In this document: positions 1 through 7,685 of the stretch, one piece after another
Layout of the letters: the number at the start of each line of letters is the position of its first letter
Numbering within the stretch: position 1 is the first letter of the stretch
Assembly (NCBI RefSeq): GCF_003752025.1
Contig: NZ_RJKR01000010.1
Coordinates: forward strand, 186,001 to 250,000
Direction: 5' to 3'
Origin: Curtobacterium sp. PhB115
GTDB taxonomy: Bacteria; Actinomycetota; Actinomycetes; Actinomycetales; Microbacteriaceae
Length of the DNA stretch: 64,000 nt
Notes under the pieces: generated by a model
Databases searched by the model: none
Seen by the model: the letters and a program-made list of their open reading frames with translations, nothing else
Told to the model about the DNA's origin: nothing
Made by a program: the position numbers and the translations under genes

Positions 1-714
1 GTCGACGCCTCGCTCGTCGTGACGAACCCCACCGGCATCCGCGAGGCCGAACGGCAGGTCGGACAGCGCTACGGCCGGTGGAAGGTCGCCGCGAACCCGA
101 CGAACCTGGCCTCTGCGGCGAGCGCCGGCGCCCGGCTGCTCGACCGGCTGACCGAGCTCGGCGTGGAGTACGTCTCGAGCACCGACGCGATGCGTGAGCG
201 GAGCGGTCCGGCGATGTTCGAGTGCTACCCGTACACGACCCTCGTCGGCGTCGAGGAGCTCGGCTACGACGTCGAACGTCCCCGGTACAAGCGACTCGAC
301 CCCACCGTTCCCGCCGGGGTCGCCCGTGCCCGCCGCGCGGAGGCCTTCGACGAACTGGTCCGGCGGCTGCGGGAGACCCCGCTCGACCCGCCGATGCAGC
401 TCGACTCGCACCCGCTGACGCAGCGGCTGGCCGACCCGTCGGTGCTGCACGGACCCACGCACAAGCACCGGGAGGACCTGCTCGACGGCGCCCTGTGCGC
501 CTGGACGGCCGCGTTCTGGGAGCGACACGGCGACCAGCGCGTGCAGATCCTGGGAGGTGATCGTCCCCACCGGCACGGCCCGGACGCCGCTGGCGCGTCG
601 CCCGGGAACCGGCGGCGTGGGCCCAGCCTCCAGGCGGACCCGATGGACGAGGCGGGCCGCCAGCCCGTCGTGGTGGCGCCCGCGCGCCCGTCGCAGCGGG
701 GTCCGCGCGGCTAG
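1..714 (+). CDS. DUF429 family protein, 5' end outside window
   Basis: The reading frame is open from the first base, so the gene starts upstream; 237 residues are visible. The start (VDASLVVTNPTG) and the later HKHREDLLDGALCAWTAAFW stretch match the DUF429 family as I know it, a predicted nuclease-like fold of unknown role. The usual body ends at VQILGG near residue 185. It is followed by about 25 Arg/Pro/Gly-rich residues and then by DEAGRQPVVVAPARPSQR, which looks like a normal family C-terminus. This suggests a short in-frame insertion, or alternatively a frameshift near base 555, because a competing frame reads EVIVPTGT there. The stop codon TAG is part of the -10-like box of the next gene. 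Family call fairly sure; function unknown. Confidence 0.75.
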   Translation, partial: VDASLVVTNPTGIREAERQVGQRYGRWKVAANPTNLASAASAGARLLDRLTELGVEYVSSTDAMRERSGPAMFECYPYTTLVGVEELGYDVERPRYKRLDPTVPAGVARARRAEAFDELVRRLRETPLDPPMQLDSHPLTQRLADPSVLHGPTHKHREDLLDGALCAWTAAFWERHGDQRVQILGGDRPHRHGPDAAGASPGNRRRGPSLQADPMDEAGRQPVVVAPARPSQRGPRG

Positions 715-723
715 GGTTGACCG

Positions 724-1926
724 GTGAGCACCACCACCGAACCCCTGCACATCGGGTTGGTGTCGCTGCACACCTCCCCCGGCGACGAACCCGGATCGGG
801 CGAGGTCGGCGGCATGAACGTCGTCGTCCGCCACCAGGCCGAGGCGCTGGCCGACCGCGGCCACCACGTCGACATCATCACGCGCCGCTCAGCGCCGACG
901 CAGCCGGACTCGGTGTCGCTCGTGCCGGGCGTGTGCCTGAGGTTCCTGTCCGCCGGGCCAGCTGAGCCGGTTCCGAAGGGCGAGCACGACGCGTTCATCG
1001 AGCCGTTCCGCCACGAGCTCGAACAGCTCGGGCCGTTCGACGTACTGCACTCGCACCACTGGTTCTCCGGCGCGGCGGCGCTCCCCGTCGCCCGGGAGCG
1101 CGGGATCCCCCACGTGCAGTCCTTCCACTCCATCGCCGCCGACCCCGAGACGCCGTTGTCCGAGGGTGAGCGCCCCGAGTCCGCGGGACGGATCGCGGGC
1201 GAGCAGGTCCTGGCACGGGAGTCGGACGCCGTCGTCGTGGTGTCCGAGGCCGAGGCGACCACCGTCCGCACCCGGCTCGGCGGCGCCGACTCCCGCGTGT
1301 GGATCGTCCCGCCGGGCGTCGACGGTTCGGTGTTCCGACCGGCAGGCGCGGGCGCGCGTCGCGCCGCCGAACCCTACGTCGTCGCAGCGGCACGCGTACA
1401 GCCGTTGAAGGGGCTCGACCTGGCGATCGAGGCGATCGCCGGCATCAGCCTGGAGGCCCGCCCCACGTTGGTCATCGCGGGTGACGCCTCGAGTGAGGCA
1501 GGTGACTACGTGGACGAACTGCGCCGGCTCGCGGCCGCGCACGGCATCGCCGACCGCGTCACCTTCATCGGTCCGCAGTCACGGGCCGACCTGGCGTTCC
1601 TGTTCCGTGGCGCGGCAGCCGTGCTCGTGCCGTCGCACTCCGAGACGTACGGCCTCGTCGCGCTCGAGGGCTCCGCTTCCGGGGTGCCGGTCGTGGCCGC
1701 CGCGGCCGGGGGCCTCCGCGAGGCCGTGGTCGACGGGGAGACCGGCGTCGTGCTGGAGTCCCGCGACCCCGCGGTGTGGGCTGCGGAGATCGAACGGATC
1801 CTGACGGACTCCGGGTACGCGGCCGGGCTGGCATCGGCGGGCCGTGAGCACGCCGAGCGCCTGAGCTGGGAGCGTTCCGCCGCCGGGCTCGAGGACGTGT
1901 ACCGCCGGGTGCTCGGGCGCGCGTGA
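724..1926 (+). CDS. GT4 glycosyltransferase, MshA-like
   Basis: A 400-residue GT-B glycosyltransferase of family 4. The N-terminal domain has the acceptor-side glycine loop GEVGGMNVVVRHQAEAL (about residues 27-43). The C-terminal domain has the nucleotide-sugar part: ARVQPLKGLDLAIEA, then PSHSETYGLVALEGSASGVP with the ExxxxxxxE-type motif. The loop and overall layout resemble MshA (first step of mycothiol synthesis) and other actinobacterial GT4 enzymes, but substrate cannot be assigned from sequence. The GTG start lies 6 nt after TAGGGT (712-717), suggesting a leaderless mRNA whose promoter overlaps the preceding stop codon. It is followed by a large inverted repeat. Family sure, MshA role uncertain. 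Confidence 0.85.
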   Translation: MSTTTEPLHIGLVSLHTSPGDEPGSGEVGGMNVVVRHQAEALADRGHHVDIITRRSAPTQPDSVSLVPGVCLRFLSAGPAEPVPKGEHDAFIEPFRHELEQLGPFDVLHSHHWFSGAAALPVARERGIPHVQSFHSIAADPETPLSEGERPESAGRIAGEQVLARESDAVVVVSEAEATTVRTRLGGADSRVWIVPPGVDGSVFRPAGAGARRAAEPYVVAAARVQPLKGLDLAIEAIAGISLEARPTLVIAGDASSEAGDYVDELRRLAAAHGIADRVTFIGPQSRADLAFLFRGAAAVLVPSHSETYGLVALEGSASGVPVVAAAAGGLREAVVDGETGVVLESRDPAVWAAEIERILTDSGYAAGLASAGREHAERLSWERSAAGLEDVYRRVLGRA

Positions 1927-1937
1927 GCGGGGGTGGC

Positions 1938-1966
1938 GGCGGTGTCGGTGTCGGTGTCGGTGTCGG
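1938..1966 (+). repeat. GGTGTC hexamer microsatellite
   Basis: About four to five head-to-tail copies of a hexamer (GGTGTC) lie between the glycosyltransferase stop and the next hairpin. No coding role is visible; copy number may vary by slippage. Confidence 0.8.
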
Positions 1967-1973
1967 TAGTGCA

Positions 1974-2038
1974 GTGTGCGAGGTTCCGCACACTGTGGGA
2001 CGGCGCGAGGCTCGCACCGTGACCGGAACCTCGCACAC
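1974..2038 (+). terminator. 15-bp perfect inverted repeat, candidate terminator
   Basis: The arms GTGTGCGAGGTTCCG (1974-1988) and its exact complement (2024-2038) flank a 35-nt loop that itself holds GCGAG/CTCGC. It lies after the glycosyltransferase and before the UDG-like gene. There is no T-tract, as is common in high-GC actinobacteria. Terminator is the simplest role, but it could be another interspersed palindrome. Confidence 0.5.
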
Positions 2039-2059
2039 CGCAGGCTCGGAGCGGCGCGC

Positions 2060-2689
2060 GTGAGCGGGTTCGAGGCGTTCTGGGCGTCGCTCGACGCCGT
2101 GCCGGTGGAGCCCGACGCCGAGGCGCTCTACGACGTCGGGTCCGTAGAGGGTCGGCTGCGACGCGAGAACTTCTCCCGGTACCTGGAACGGCTCAGGCCG
2201 GCGGCGGACACACTGCTCGTCGCCGAGGCCCCCGGCTGGCGCGGCATGACGAACACGGGCATCCCGTTCACGAGCATGCGCGAGCTCGATGCGGAACGCG
2301 CTGGCGATGAGTACCTCGTGCCGTCAGCGCCGACGGCACCCTGGGAAGCGTCGTCGCGTGTCGTGCACCAGGCGCTCGAGGGCTGGACCGGTCCGCTCCC
2401 CGTCGCCTGGGCGATCTTCCCGCACCACCCGTTCGTCGCGCCCGACCGGCTGACGAACCGGACGCCTCGTCCCGCCGAGGTCCGCTCGGGAGCACCGGTC
2501 GCACTCGCACTGCTCGACGCACTCGGCGGGGTCGATCGTGTCCGGGTCGTGGCCGTCGGCCGGAAGGCACAGGGAGCACTCGCCCTCGCCGGCATCGACG
2601 CCGTCGCGGTCCGGCACCCGGCGCAGGGCGGCGCGAAGCAGTTCACCGAGCAGCTGCAGGCGCTGTCACGGGAACGCCCGTCAGGCTGA
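2060..2689 (+). CDS. Uracil-DNA glycosylase superfamily protein
   Basis: A 209-residue protein with the fold signature of the uracil-DNA glycosylase superfamily: VAEAPGWRGMTNTGIPFTS near residue 55 (motif 1 region), GRKAQGALALAG in the middle of the C-terminal half, and a late VRHPAQGG (motif 2 region, normally HPS). It probably scans or excises damaged bases, but the classical catalytic Asp/Asn motif is not clear, so it may be a non-standard or inactive family member. GTG was chosen as start because GGAG lies 9 nt upstream; longer frames run back into the hairpin. Its 3' end overlaps the convergent neighbour by 9 bp. Confidence 0.7.
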   Translation: MSGFEAFWASLDAVPVEPDAEALYDVGSVEGRLRRENFSRYLERLRPAADTLLVAEAPGWRGMTNTGIPFTSMRELDAERAGDEYLVPSAPTAPWEASSRVVHQALEGWTGPLPVAWAIFPHHPFVAPDRLTNRTPRPAEVRSGAPVALALLDALGGVDRVRVVAVGRKAQGALALAGIDAVAVRHPAQGGAKQFTEQLQALSRERPSG

Positions 2690-3109
2690 GCGGACCTCGA
2701 CGCCCTTCTCGGCGAGCCGCTCGGACACGTACGCGGGCAGCGGTGCCGCGGCGAACACGGTCCTGAGCTCCGGCAGTTCGAGGAGGTCGTCCCAGTTCTG
2801 CGGGTCGAAGCGGTCGTCGGAGCCGTCCCAGCCGGGGTGCACGTCCTGCAGCACCTCGAGGTCGGAGTCGACGGTCAGTTCGGTGACCAGGGAGAGCTGC
2901 GACGGCAGCAGCTCGAGGTCGTCGTAGTACTCGCGGGCCCGGTCGTCCAGCCCGTCGACGTCGAGGTCCTCGTCGGTCTCCTCTTCCGCCTCGGGGTTGT
3001 ACGGGTCGAGCACGTCGAGGTCGTAGCAGAGGACGTCGAGCACGAGGAGCTTCGCGTTGAAGTCCGCGAACTCGACGGGTTCCTCGGTGGTGTTCGACTC
3101 GTGGTCCAT
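2681..3109 (-). CDS. Acidic conserved protein, DUF6892-like
   Basis: A 142-residue very acidic protein. FADFNAKLLVLDVLCYD near the N-terminus and HPGWDGSDDRFDPQNWDDL followed by LPELRTV match what I recall of the DUF6892 family, which appears in polymorphic-toxin and immunity-like contexts; function is unknown. The Asp/Glu-rich middle (residues about 40-60) suggests a soluble protein. The ATG start is preceded, 7 nt away, by TACGCT on the coding strand, fitting a leaderless mRNA. It converges with the UDG-like gene. I am confident it is a real gene, less so of the family. Confidence 0.7.
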   Translation of the reverse strand: MDHESNTTEEPVEFADFNAKLLVLDVLCYDLDVLDPYNPEAEEETDEDLDVDGLDDRAREYYDDLELLPSQLSLVTELTVDSDLEVLQDVHPGWDGSDDRFDPQNWDDLLELPELRTVFAAAPLPAYVSERLAEKGVEVRSA

Positions 3110-3207
3110 GGCCCGGAGCGTATCCGGCAGGGCACGAGCGTGTTGCGATCTGCGGGGAGCTTCCTGTGAAACCGGACAGAGTGATGTCCCCCGGAAGAGG
3201 GTGATGC

Positions 3208-4662
3208 ATGGCCACAACCAACACGGACCGCCCACAGCAGGAGCAGACCGAGCTCCGCCGGGTCATCGGTCCCAAGCTCCTGCTGCTGTTCATCGTCGGC
3301 GACATCCTCGGTACGGGTGTCTACGCGCTCACCGGTCAGGTCGCGGCAGAGGTCGGTGGAGCAGCGTGGCTCCCCTTCCTCATCGCCTTCGCGGTCGCGC
3401 TCCTCACCGCGTTCTCGTACCTCGAACTCGTCACGAAGTACCCGCAGACCGCCGGTGCCGCGCTCTACGTGCACAAGGCCTTCGGCATCCACTTCCTCAC
3501 CTTCATCGTCACCTTCATCGTGATGTGCTCCGGGATCACGTCGGCGTCGACGGCTTCCCGGGCGTTCGCGGCGAACCTCGGCGCCGGCTTCGGGCTGGAG
3601 TTGCCGAACGGCGTCGTGATGCTCATCGCGATGGGCTTCATGCTCGCCGTGATGGCCATCAACTTCCGTGGCGTCAGCGAGAGCGTGAAGACGAACGTCG
3701 TGCTGACCCTGGTCGAGCTGTCCGGCCTCGTGATGGTCATCCTGATCGGCTTCTGGGCGATCGCGGGCGGCAACGCGGACTTCTCCCGCGTGGTCATGTT
3801 CGAGACGCCGGAGGACAAGACCCTGCTGCTGTCGATCTCCACCGCGACGTCGTTGGCGTTCTTCGCGATGGTCGGCTTCGAGGACTCGGTGAACATGGCC
3901 GAGGAGACGAAGGACCCCTCGCGCATCTTCCCGAAGGTCATGCTCACCGGCCTCGGCATCACCGCGGTGATCTACGTGCTCGTGTCGATCTGCGCCGTCG
4001 CCGTGGTGCCGATCGGGCAGCTCGCCGGCAACGAGACCCCGCTCGTGACCGTCGTGCAGACCGCAGCACCGGACTTCCCGATCGCCGACCTGCTGCCGTT
4101 CATCTCGATGTTCGCCGTCGCCAACACCGCCCTGATCAACATGATGATGGCGTCACGACTGCTCTACGGCATGAGCAAGCAGGGCGTCCTGCCCGGGTTC
4201 CTGTCCCGCATCTCCCCCGCCCGCCGCACCCCGTCGACCGCGATCGTCTTCACCACGCTGATCTCGCTCCTGCTGATCGGGTGGGTCTCGCTCGACCCGG
4301 ACTCCCCCATCGTCGTGGTCCTCGGTGGCACCACCTCGCTCCTGCTGCTGTCGGTGTTCGCGATCGTGAACGTCACGGTGCTGGTGCTCCGGCGCGACAA
4401 GGTCGACCACAAGCACTTCCGTGCCGGCGTGATCATCCCGGTGATCGGTGTCGTCACCTGCCTGTGGCTGGTGCTGCCGTTCTCGTCCGGGCGTGACCCG
4501 CAGCAGTACCAGATCGCCGGCGCGCTGCTCGCCCTGGGTGTGCTGCTCTGGATCCTGACGTGGTTCACCCACGGCCGGAAGCAGGCGGAGAAGGCCCCGA
4601 CCGGACTCGTGACGGAGCCCACCAAGGTCCAGCAGCCGCCGCACGACCACCGCGACGTCTGA
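3208..4662 (+). CDS. APC-superfamily amino acid permease
   Basis: A 484-residue integral membrane protein with about 12 hydrophobic segments. The first helix has IVGDILGTGVYALTG, the typical unwound TM1 substrate site of APC (amino acid-polyamine-organocation) transporters, and GFEDSVNMAEETKDP is the usual TM6-7 loop. It imports or exchanges an amino acid or amine across the cytoplasmic membrane; substrate not predictable. A GGAAGAGGGTGAT stretch precedes the ATG and provides a ribosome-binding site. A 35-codon membrane peptide starts inside its stop codon (TGATG), so the two are probably translated together. Confidence 0.9.
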   Translation: MATTNTDRPQQEQTELRRVIGPKLLLLFIVGDILGTGVYALTGQVAAEVGGAAWLPFLIAFAVALLTAFSYLELVTKYPQTAGAALYVHKAFGIHFLTFIVTFIVMCSGITSASTASRAFAANLGAGFGLELPNGVVMLIAMGFMLAVMAINFRGVSESVKTNVVLTLVELSGLVMVILIGFWAIAGGNADFSRVVMFETPEDKTLLLSISTATSLAFFAMVGFEDSVNMAEETKDPSRIFPKVMLTGLGITAVIYVLVSICAVAVVPIGQLAGNETPLVTVVQTAAPDFPIADLLPFISMFAVANTALINMMMASRLLYGMSKQGVLPGFLSRISPARRTPSTAIVFTTLISLLLIGWVSLDPDSPIVVVLGGTTSLLLLSVFAIVNVTVLVLRRDKVDHKHFRAGVIIPVIGVVTCLWLVLPFSSGRDPQQYQIAGALLALGVLLWILTWFTHGRKQAEKAPTGLVTEPTKVQQPPHDHRDV

Positions 4663-4769
4663 TGGACGCGACCGCCGTCATCTGGACGATCGTCATCGCG
4701 GCCATCGCGCTCGTCTCCCTGTCCGCCGGCGGATGGGGTCGGAGCCGGTCGCGCCGACGCCGACGCTGA
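4662..4769 (+). CDS. Small single-TM peptide coupled to permease
   Basis: A 35-residue reading frame, MDATAVIWTIVIAAIALVSL then an Arg-rich tail. One hydrophobic helix (residues about 5-24) with a positively charged cytosolic end is visible. The ATG overlaps the permease stop as TGATG, a classic translational-coupling arrangement. Some transporters have small partner subunits, so an accessory role is a reasonable inference, but no homology is claimed and the frame is short. Confidence 0.45.
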   Translation: MDATAVIWTIVIAAIALVSLSAGGWGRSRSRRRRR

Positions 4770-4817
4770 CGCTGACGCGCGGACGACGCTGACACCCGGA
4801 CGACGCTGACGACGCTG
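4755..4817 (+). repeat. GACGCTGAC-type short direct repeats
   Basis: Irregular repeats of CGACGCTGAC and GACGCTG run from the end of the small peptide gene to the next hairpin. They encode nothing convincing and are probably slippage products. Confidence 0.6.
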
Positions 4818-4867
4818 CTGACGGTCCTGGTGCACGACGCCCGCGTTCGGTGCACCAGGACCGTCAG
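4818..4867 (+). terminator. 18-bp perfect inverted repeat
   Basis: The arms CTGACGGTCCTGGTGCAC (4818-4835) and its exact complement (4850-4867) flank a 14-nt loop. It follows the permease/small-peptide pair, so a rho-independent-like terminator without T-tract is likely; an interspersed palindrome cannot be excluded. Confidence 0.55.
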
Positions 4868-4876
4868 TTCGTCACG

Positions 4877-4972
4877 GCGGCCCCCGATCGGGCGGGTGCG
4901 GTCCCCAGGCGGCCCCCGATCGGGCGGGTGCGGCTCCCAGGCGGCCCCCGATCGGGCGGGTGCGGTTCCCAG
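4877..4972 (+). repeat. Three 32-bp direct repeats with CCCGATCGGG palindrome
   Basis: Units at 4877-4908, 4909-4940 and 4941-4972 are nearly identical, differing only near base 26. Each contains the 10-bp palindrome CCCGATCGGG. They lie directly upstream of a secreted cell-wall-enzyme-like gene, 60-160 bp before its start, so they could be iterated protein-binding sites. The 32-bp period is close to three helical turns. There are no spacers, so this is not a CRISPR. Confidence 0.85.
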
Positions 4973-5034
4973 GCGGCGACCGTACGCTCGTCGTGCTCCG
5001 CCCGCCCCGCCCCCGCCCGTCGAGAGGTCCCGTC

Positions 5035-5655
5035 ATGCGCCGTGTCGGCATCACCCTGGCGTCGGTGTTCGGTGCCGGCATCGTGGCCGTGGGCATCGGC
5101 GTCGTCGTGCTCGTCGTCATCGCGGTGAACTCACTCGCCGGCATCGCACGCTCCAGCGCCACCGAGGCCGCCCCGACCTGCCCGAACGTCGCATCGAAGA
5201 CCGTCGGCGGGCTCGTCGTCCCCGCTGGCCCGATCGCCGGCTTCTGCCAGGACCGCCTGGTGAACGCCGCGTCCGTGATCGAGGCCGCAGAGGACCTCGG
5301 CATCGGACCGCACACCCAGGCCGTCGGGGTGATGACCGCGATCGGGGAGTCCAGCCTGGTGAACCTCGACCACGGGGACGCCGCCGGCCCGGACAGCCGC
5401 GGACTTTTCCAACAGCGGGACAACGGCGCGTGGGGCACGTACGAGCAGCGGATGGACCCGTACACCGCCGCGTCGAAGTTCTACGCGAAGCTCGTCAAGG
5501 TCCCCGGGTGGAAGACGATGACCCCGACGCAGATGGCGCACGCGGTGCAGGTCAACTCGGACCCCGAGCACTACGCGAAGTCGTGGCCGGCGGCGAAGGC
5601 GGTCGTCGAGGGCCTCACCGGCGAGACCGTCCCGGACACCGCTCCCCAGGACTGA
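5035..5655 (+). CDS. Exported transglycosylase-like protein
   Basis: A 206-residue protein with an N-terminal signal anchor (MRRVGITLASVFGAGIVAV, hydrophobic to about residue 38) and an extracytoplasmic domain. GVMTAIGESSLVNLDHGD, then DSRGLFQQRDNGAWGTYEQRMDP and AASKFYAKL, match the goose-lysozyme/transglycosylase-like peptidoglycan enzymes I know from actinobacteria and their phages; the Glu of GESS would be the catalytic acid. Likely role: local cutting of peptidoglycan. ATG chosen for the GAGAGG upstream and because the signal peptide starts there; the longer frame reads through the 32-bp repeats. The repeats upstream may regulate it. Confidence 0.7.
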   Translation: MRRVGITLASVFGAGIVAVGIGVVVLVVIAVNSLAGIARSSATEAAPTCPNVASKTVGGLVVPAGPIAGFCQDRLVNAASVIEAAEDLGIGPHTQAVGVMTAIGESSLVNLDHGDAAGPDSRGLFQQRDNGAWGTYEQRMDPYTAASKFYAKLVKVPGWKTMTPTQMAHAVQVNSDPEHYAKSWPAAKAVVEGLTGETVPDTAPQD

Positions 5656-5671
5656 GCAACCGCCCACGACG

Positions 5672-5715
5672 CGGGCGCTCACGACCCGGGCACTCACGAC
5701 CCTGGCGCTCACGAC
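5672..5715 (+). repeat. Three 15-bp direct repeats
   Basis: About three copies of CGGGCGCTCACGACC span the short gap between two convergent genes and include the stop codon of the minus-strand gene. They could extend or shorten its C-terminus if copy number changes. Confidence 0.7.
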
Positions 5716-6143
5716 GCCTCGGCCAGTTCGTCTTCGTCCAGCTCGACGATCGAGGCACCCCCGCGGTGCACGAGGACCTGGGCGCGCAGCCGCACCCGGT
5801 GTTCGTCGAAGGCGCAGGCGCACGCGTCGACCCACTCCCAGTCGACGGGCTGGAGCATCGAGTCGTCCGGGCGCTCCCAGACCAGCACGACGTCGACCGC
5901 CGCGAGCTGCTCCACGATGTCGGCGACGAGCGATCCGAGGTCGTCGACGTGTTCGTCCGGGTGCGACGGCAACTCGGAGATGGGCAACAGGAACGGGATC
6001 GGGACGCTGCGGTCGTCGAGGAACAGCACCCAGCACTGCCGTCGCAGGGGATCCCCCACGACGGCGGAGACGAGTTGGACGACGTCGTCGTCGGTGCGGA
6101 CGGGCGTGCGGATGAGGCGGTCGAGCATGTCGGTGTCTGGCAT
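5709..6143 (-). CDS. Conserved hypothetical actinobacterial protein
   Basis: A 144-residue soluble protein. The core CWVLFLDDRSVPIPFLLPISELPSHPD and the later VDVVLVWERP resemble a small actinobacterial family I have seen annotated only as hypothetical. It may be an alpha/beta fold with alternating hydrophobic strands; no catalytic motif is evident. The ATG lies 6 nt after CAGGCT on the coding strand, similar to the leaderless-type starts elsewhere in the window. The larger antisense frames across the same bases are rejected because they are Arg/Pro-rich. Confidence 0.65.
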   Translation of the reverse strand: MPDTDMLDRLIRTPVRTDDDVVQLVSAVVGDPLRRQCWVLFLDDRSVPIPFLLPISELPSHPDEHVDDLGSLVADIVEQLAAVDVVLVWERPDDSMLQPVDWEWVDACACAFDEHRVRLRAQVLVHRGGASIVELDEDELAEAS

Positions 6144-6228
6144 GCCCCAAGCCTGACGACGAAGACGGGCCCCTCAGCCGACCGGACCGCATCTGTGGAC
6201 CGCATGCCCCCGAACCGCCCCCTGTGGA

Positions 6229-6300
6229 GGAACGAGCCCAGGAACGAGCCCAGGAACGACCCCGGGAACGACCCCGGGAACGAGCCCAGGAACGACCCCA
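6229..6300 (+). repeat. Six 12-bp tandem repeats
   Basis: Six exact-length copies of GGAACGASCCCR lie between the stop of the upstream membrane protein gene and the promoter region of the hypothetical gene (both on the minus strand). A 12-bp unit keeps frame, but no real gene appears to use it. Confidence 0.9.
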
Positions 6301-6328
6301 CCGAGGACCAACACCCCGGAAGAACCCC

Positions 6329-6775
6329 TCAGATCCCGTGCGTCACCGAACTGTCGACGAGCAGCAGCGCCCCGAAGAACACCGCCACCACGGCCGCCAT
6401 CCCGACCAGCACGAACGGCCAGGCCAGCCGGCGCCGCACGAGCCGCAGCACGCACACCACGATCGAGGCGACGAGCACCACTGCAACCAAGATCGGCCCC
6501 ACGGTGACGGCCGAGTCACCGAGCCCGACGTTGCACGTGTTCCCCGGTGCCGCACACGACATGAACGCCAACGACATCAGCTTGATGCCCCACCCCGCTG
6601 CCAACGCTTCGATCGTCAACAACACGAGCAGGGCGATGGAGGCGACCATGTCCGCGACGCGGCGGCGGCCTGCCAGGGGGTGGCGGGCCTCCCGTCCGAA
6701 CCGTGCCGGACCCGACCCGAGCGGATCCGGACCGGCCCCGAGGGCCGGACCGGACTGCCGGGCGGGCGCGTCCAT
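6329..6775 (-). CDS. Membrane protein of unknown function
   Basis: A 148-residue protein with a Pro/Gly-rich cytosolic N-terminus (about 40 residues) and three or four hydrophobic helices, the last ones being VGPILVAVVLVASIVVCVL and WPFVLVGMAAVVAVFFGALLL. A loop CAAPGNTC between the helices holds two Cys that could form an extracytoplasmic disulfide. The ATG overlaps the upstream DoxX stop as TGATG, so the two genes are cotranscribed and coupled. I do not recognise the family. Confidence 0.65.
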   Translation of the reverse strand: MDAPARQSGPALGAGPDPLGSGPARFGREARHPLAGRRRVADMVASIALLVLLTIEALAAGWGIKLMSLAFMSCAAPGNTCNVGLGDSAVTVGPILVAVVLVASIVVCVLRLVRRRLAWPFVLVGMAAVVAVFFGALLLVDSSVTHGI

Positions 6776-7155
6776 CAGGACCGCCGGCCGCGCGTGGACC
6801 AGAGGGCTGCCGCGATGAGGAGCGGCTGCCCGAAGAGCCGTGCGACGCGCTTCTCGTCGGAGTCCAGGCCGAACGCGTCGCGGCGGTTCACCCACTGCGA
6901 CAGGTTGCCCGGGAAGATCACGGTGAAGAAGAACGCGGCGACGTTGCCGACGAACCGGCGTGCCGGCCCCGGCGCGAGGACGAGCGCCGATCCGAGCCCG
7001 ATCTCGGCCACTCCGGAGGCCAGCACCGTGGTGTCGTCGGACAGCGGGACGAAGTCGGGCACCTGCGCTGTGAACTCCTTCCGCGCGAACGTGAGGTGGC
7101 TCGTGCCGGCGAACACGAGCGCCAGGCCGAGCAGGACGCGGAGGAAGGAACGCAT
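6775..7155 (-). CDS. DoxX-like membrane protein
   Basis: A 126-residue four-helix membrane protein. MRSFLRVLLGLALVFAGTSHLTFARKEF and the later ASGVAEIGLG match DoxX-like proteins, which are small inner-membrane proteins often linked to oxidoreductases; the exact reaction is unknown. The start was placed at the ATG 6 nt after CACGAT on the coding strand, rather than 7 codons upstream, because this spacing recurs at many starts here. The downstream membrane protein overlaps its stop. Confidence 0.75.
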   Translation of the reverse strand: MRSFLRVLLGLALVFAGTSHLTFARKEFTAQVPDFVPLSDDTTVLASGVAEIGLGSALVLAPGPARRFVGNVAAFFFTVIFPGNLSQWVNRRDAFGLDSDEKRVARLFGQPLLIAAALWSTRGRRS

Positions 7156-7241
7156 GCACCCATCGTGCCCGTTCACCGACGGGTGCGACCAGTCGGGCGC
7201 GCGTCACACGGATCGTGGACATGCTCGGTACATTCAGACGC

Positions 7242-7577
7242 ATGGGAGCAGCGTCTCGGGACCACGAACCACCGGCAGCTCCAGCGACGTTCGCAGTCCT
7301 GCTCGGACCGGTCGCGTTCTACCTCGGGATCATCGTCCCCGCGCAGGGCACGGTTCGGCACGTCCTGCTCGGAGCGGCGTTCGGCATCGTGTGCGTGCTG
7401 AGCGGGTGGCGTGCGATCGCGATCGCCGGTCGGCGCCGCCGTGGCGTGCAGGTCTGGGCGTGGATCGGCATCGTGATCGGCGTGGCCGGGTTGGTCATGC
7501 TGGTCTGGCAGGTGCTGGTGATCGTCACCGGCGGCGCGTTCCCGCCACCGTTCTGGTCGCCCTACGCGAACCGCTGA
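7242..7577 (+). CDS. Small three-TM membrane protein
   Basis: A 111-residue protein with a short polar N-terminus and three hydrophobic segments (FAVLLGPVAFYLGIIVPA, VLLGAAFGIVCVLSGW and WAWIGIVIGVAGLVMLVWQV). The pattern resembles DUF4190-type membrane proteins, of unknown function. The ATG is 7 nt after TACATT (7229-7234), so the message is probably leaderless; a GTG nine codons upstream is the alternative. It is divergent from the DoxX pair. Confidence 0.65.
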   Translation: MGAASRDHEPPAAPATFAVLLGPVAFYLGIIVPAQGTVRHVLLGAAFGIVCVLSGWRAIAIAGRRRRGVQVWAWIGIVIGVAGLVMLVWQVLVIVTGGAFPPPFWSPYANR

Positions 7578-7596
7578 CGTCCGTCGCGGACACCCG

Positions 7597-7622
7597 GCCT
7601 GGAGGCGCGGCTCGCCTCCGCC
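7597..7622 (+). terminator. Motif-bearing hairpin after membrane gene
   Basis: The sequence GGCCTGGAGGCGCGG directly follows the gene end, and GGAGGCG pairs with CGCCTCC five bases later. This is one of several copies of an interspersed 15-base motif in the window; here it probably forms a terminator stem. Confidence 0.45.
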
Positions 7623-7685
7623 CCGCCGCTCACGCCCCCGGGGCGGTCGCGCCGCAGGGCCGCGGTCGCGTCGGGGACGCCGGCC

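Noticed and set aside
4877..4972. CRISPR-like array
   Set aside because: The three 32-bp units are directly adjacent with no spacers and no cas genes are nearby.
5131..6192. 353-codon minus frame with VVSAR repeats
   Set aside because: It overlaps the transglycosylase-like gene antisense and the hypothetical gene out of frame; the repeats come from the GGAACG tandem DNA repeat region and the composition is Arg/Pro-rich.
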